Assembly (NCBI RefSeq): GCF_000313135.1 | Contig: NW_004457570.1 | Span: forward strand, 1-32,623 | Direction of reading: 5' to 3' | Length of the DNA stretch: 32,623 nt | Source: Acanthamoeba castellanii str. Neff | Taxonomy: Eukaryota > Discosea > Longamoebia > Acanthamoebidae | Position numbers and translations under genes: made by a program | Part shown: positions 30,594 to 32,623 of the stretch, piece after piece | Position numbering within the stretch: position 1 is the first letter of the stretch | How the letters are laid out: every line of letters starts with the position of its first letter | The notes under the pieces: generated by a model | What the model was told of the DNA's origin: nothing | Seen by the model: only the letters and a program-made list of their open reading frames with translations | Database searches by the model: none

Positions 30594-30931
30594 GCATTCA
30601 GTGAGGCGTACCTGCCAATGTGACACACGGTCACTTCCTGCTGCTGACCAATGATGCCTGGTGTGAAGTGGAAGATCTGGGGCCAACTGGGCAGGGCATC
30701 CCCATTGGTGAGGTCAGCATACTGCTTCTTGGCATTGCTGAACTCAGGCTCGCTGCCTTGCCTGACCCACTTTACTCACATTTTACATCCAAGACCCACA
30801 AGGTGCTGCACCGCAGCTTCAGAGTAGGGGCAGCCCATCAGTGCCAACACCATAAAGTAGCTGCCATTGGTGTCATCATCAACCACCTTGCCAATGGCCT
30901 CCATTGACAGCAGATGGCATTTAGCCTCCAT
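30545..30931 (-). pseudogene. Glutaredoxin-like relic with one in-frame TGA
   Basis: From ATG 30931 (MEAKCHLLSM) or 30904 the frame reads SYFMVLALMGCPYSEAAVQH, with a CPYS motif like the CPYC/CPYS active site of glutaredoxins at residues 34-37, then a TGA at 30776-30778 (residue 52). The same frame continues VKWVRQGSEPEFSNAKKQYA, LPSWPQIFHF (the family T/V-P-Q-I-F position) and HIGRYASLNAYLSD, ending at 30545. Without the TGA it is about 128 residues, normal for the family, which reduces disulfides with glutathione. The first 11 bases overlap the end of the upstream gene. The 3' end overlaps the PP2C gene tail to tail. Compact layout is virus-like. Confidence 0.7.
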
Positions 30932-31208
30932 GAGGTACTGATGCTGCTAGCACTTCAATGAGATGCAAATCGTCTGCTGGCTCTATGATGCACAGACACT
31001 TTCATTCAGTGTCCACACAGACAAGAACAGGCCACTCTGCTCCCTCTGCCTGCAGAGCCACGCCAAAGGTCTTCTCATAGATGTGGTTTGAGCTTTGGTC
31101 ATGCTGCCACACATAGTAGACAGGTGCTCCAGTGTGAGCAATGGCCCAGAGATACTTGGCCATCTTAGCTTCGCTGTGAATGCCAAAGAGGATGTAGTAT
31201 TGCTTCAT
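30921..31208 (-). pseudogene. Small protein, thioredoxin-fold-like, with one in-frame TGA
   Basis: ATG 31208 (MKQYYILFGIHSEAKMAKYL) through APVYYVWQHDQSSNHIYEKT and EGAEWPVLVCVDTE, a TGA at 31002-31004, then KCLCIIEPADDLHLIEVLAA to TAA at 30921. About 96 codons if joined. The order beta-alpha-beta with a Trp-Pro before a strand (EWPVLV) resembles glutaredoxin/thioredoxin-like folds, but no CxxC is present. It overlaps the downstream glutaredoxin-like gene by 11 bases, so the two probably formed a unit. Family not certain. Confidence 0.4.
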
Positions 31209-31219
31209 CACATGCACGT

Positions 31220-31984
31220 TTATTGTTGCTTGGGTGCACTGATGCTAGATAATTTGACGCTCCTAGCATAGGGGAGATAATTGGATATTGAATGAGACAC
31301 TGCCAAGGATGGCTGTGGAGACCTAAAGTACATAAAGTCTCCAACATGCTCATAGAGCAGAGTTGATGCCACTCCACAGGGCAGTGGAGAGGTCAGTACC
31401 ATGTCATCTTCACTGTAGTACTGCATCAGTGTTGGTATCTTGTTGTGATGTACCTTTTCAACATGTGCCACAAAGGTCTGATTGCCCACGTGCGGTGCCC
31501 CAAATGTGTTCATGTGTATGTTACCTGACACAAGTGGCACTCTGGCTGTGGTCTTACCAGTGAGATCCAGTGCAGCCAGCACAGCGAGAGTGCCACCCAG
31601 GCTATGACCAGCAATGAACAGGGTCTCCAGTTGTGTGTTGGCCATGGCCTCATGAAGGCTCCTACTGATCCCACTCTCATTGTAGGCCTTGTCAAATCCA
31701 CAATGTATGCACAGTCCTTCATGATCACAATATGGCAGATCAACAAATTGGTAAGGGGTCTGTACAAAGACAGAATCAATGCCCCATTCCATCACACCTT
31801 GGGTGCTGTGGAACGCCAGATACCCAACAGAAGGGTCCATGTTTGAATGCCACAGTATTGCCAGAGGATTGACAACATCATAGGGGATAGAACCACACCA
31901 CAATTTTGTGATGCCCATTGGAGCCCATCCACCATCCTCCACATTGTTGGTGATGTCATAGACATAGGATATCAGATTTGCCAT
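31220..31984 (-). CDS. Class 3 lipase (alpha/beta hydrolase)
   Basis: Intact frame from ATG 31984 (MANLISYVYDITNN), 254 residues, to TAA at 31220. The frame is open further up to 32053 but begins there with GTG (VCDHTNPSPTD), so the original start may have been lost there. The nucleophile elbow reads FIAGHSLGGTLAVLAALDL, the classic GHSLGG of class 3 lipases. Preceding text LAFHSTQGVMEWGIDSVFVQ fits the oxyanion-hole strand. Asp candidates lie in YSEDDMVLTSPLP after the MNTFGAPHVGNQTFV strand (family FGxPRVGN), and a catalytic His candidate lies further on (YEHVGDFM). It acts on triacylglycerol or phospholipid esters. It is CpG-poor yet unbroken, so either younger or kept by selection. Confidence 0.85.
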   Translation of the reverse strand: MANLISYVYDITNNVEDGGWAPMGITKLWCGSIPYDVVNPLAILWHSNMDPSVGYLAFHSTQGVMEWGIDSVFVQTPYQFVDLPYCDHEGLCIHCGFDKAYNESGISRSLHEAMANTQLETLFIAGHSLGGTLAVLAALDLTGKTTARVPLVSGNIHMNTFGAPHVGNQTFVAHVEKVHHNKIPTLMQYYSEDDMVLTSPLPCGVASTLLYEHVGDFMYFRSPQPSLAVSHSISNYLPYARSVKLSSISAPKQQ

Positions 31985-32059
31985 GAACTCAATAGTGGGT
32001 TCCCTGGGAGTCTTGCCTGGATCAGTGGGACTTGGATTGGTGTGATCACACACTTTCAG

Positions 32060-32387
32060 GGTTAAACAGTTATTTATTTACACGTTTTTTAAACATATTA
32101 ACACTATGCCGGGCAACAAGCTGCCGCGGCCGAAGGAAAAACTAAGTACAAATGGAAAAGGGGGAAAAGGGGGAGAGAAAAAACAGGCCGGCAAAAACCA
32201 GGGCGAAAAAGAGCCGCCCCAGTAGGCCTTGGGAAGCCGGGGGCTCAAGCTGGCTGAGGCTCAGAACGGTCAGCGGGGCTCGACCTAGCCGCCTGTACAG
32301 CGCGCGACAATATGTCGTGGCGCGTGCAGTGGTAGGTGGTCGCCGTCGCCGTCGTCCTGGCCGTCCTGGCCGTCCTTGTCGTGTGGC
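32060..32387. other. Boundary region, CpG-poor to CpG-rich, no gene
   Basis: 32060-32105 is A/T-rich (TTATTTATTTACACG), the presumed promoter side of the lipase gene. From about 32108 the DNA becomes CpG-rich and G/C-rich (AAGGGGGAAAAGGGGG near 32156) and is most simply the 3' flank of the next host gene. The only open frame (32152-32391, plus) is Arg-rich and lacks protein character. Confidence 0.4.
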
Positions 32388-32623
32388 TTAGTTGCCGCCG
32401 ACGATGAGGGCGGCGCAGGCGCCCCAGGCGTAGGAGAGGCGGGCCGTGCCTCGAACGGTGGCCACAGCGAGGCGCAGACATGCCTTGGCCTGTTTGGCCA
32501 CCGTCGTGTCGCCCATGGCGCGCTTGAGGAAGGCCTTGGCCGGCCTCGAGAGTACGCTGAAGGGCGACACGACGAACGGCACCACCTTGGCGATCGAGCC
32601 GTCGGCTACCGCAGGGCCGTATT
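32388..32623 (-). CDS. C-terminal end of an unidentified host protein, 5' partial
   Basis: Frame open from the right edge to TAA at 32388. It reads GSIAKVVPFVVSPFSVLSRP, AFLKRAMGDTTVAKQAKACL and LAVATVRGTARLSYAWGACA, ending LIVGGN. Small, Ala/Val-rich helical stretches could be membrane-associated. High CpG and codon style match the host genes. No family recognised. Confidence 0.45.
   Translation of the reverse strand, partial: YGPAVADGSIAKVVPFVVSPFSVLSRPAKAFLKRAMGDTTVAKQAKACLRLAVATVRGTARLSYAWGACAALIVGGN

Overview
The window looks like nuclear DNA of a free-living amoeba of Acanthamoeba type, mixed with DNA of giant-virus (nucleocytoplasmic large DNA virus, NCLDV) origin. Host-type genes have short GT-AG introns, high CpG and eukaryotic products: an exostosin-type GT64 enzyme, a PRP22/DHX8-type DEAH helicase, an F-box/tubulin-like fusion, an RS/His-rich protein and a multi-exon HEAT-like protein. 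Virus-type genes are compact and intronless and lie on both strands. The decisive one is a truncated NCLDV major capsid protein. The species assignment is inference; no rRNA or marker gene is present.

Layout. 1-745 GT64 (+). 853-2436 virus-like membrane/PAN-like, ankyrin and broken genes. 2437-3080 repeat copy A. 3187-4335 helicase (+), fused tail to tail to a virus-like membrane protein (4335-4486, -). 4640-7470 decayed minus-strand genes, one TFIIS-like and one BTB/SKP1-like. 7470-8240 a MORN-like piece and a DEAH relic. 8705-9511 F-box/WD40 relic. 9867-12030 F-box/tubulin-like gene with a 234-base N gap. 12230-12835 degenerate repeats. 12864-15480 spliced host gene (-). 16144-18428 CpG-poor block with an NmrA-like relic and small ORFs. 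18580-18620 telomere-like repeats. 18705-19262 repeat copy B. 19368-22926 HEAT-like gene (+), cut by the capsid gene (22910-23719, -). 24054-25244 RNase H-like and basic viral proteins. 25301-28446 one large viral protein in pieces. 28559-31989 compact cluster: unknown relic, PP2C, glutaredoxin-like, unknown, class 3 lipase. 32388-end a host 3' gene end.

The main observation is a patchwork of CpG-rich and CpG-poor blocks. In CpG-poor blocks, broken genes are interrupted mostly by in-frame TGA, and catalytic motifs are altered at sites that fit CpG->TpG/CpA change. Repeat A (CpG-rich) and repeat B (CpG-poor) differ repeatedly by exactly this change, which gives an internal control. I infer that blocks of the locus were cytosine-methylated and are decaying by deamination, as expected of silenced endogenous viral DNA. 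Frameshifts and tail-to-tail host/virus junctions could be biological or assembly errors, and the sequence alone cannot always tell which.
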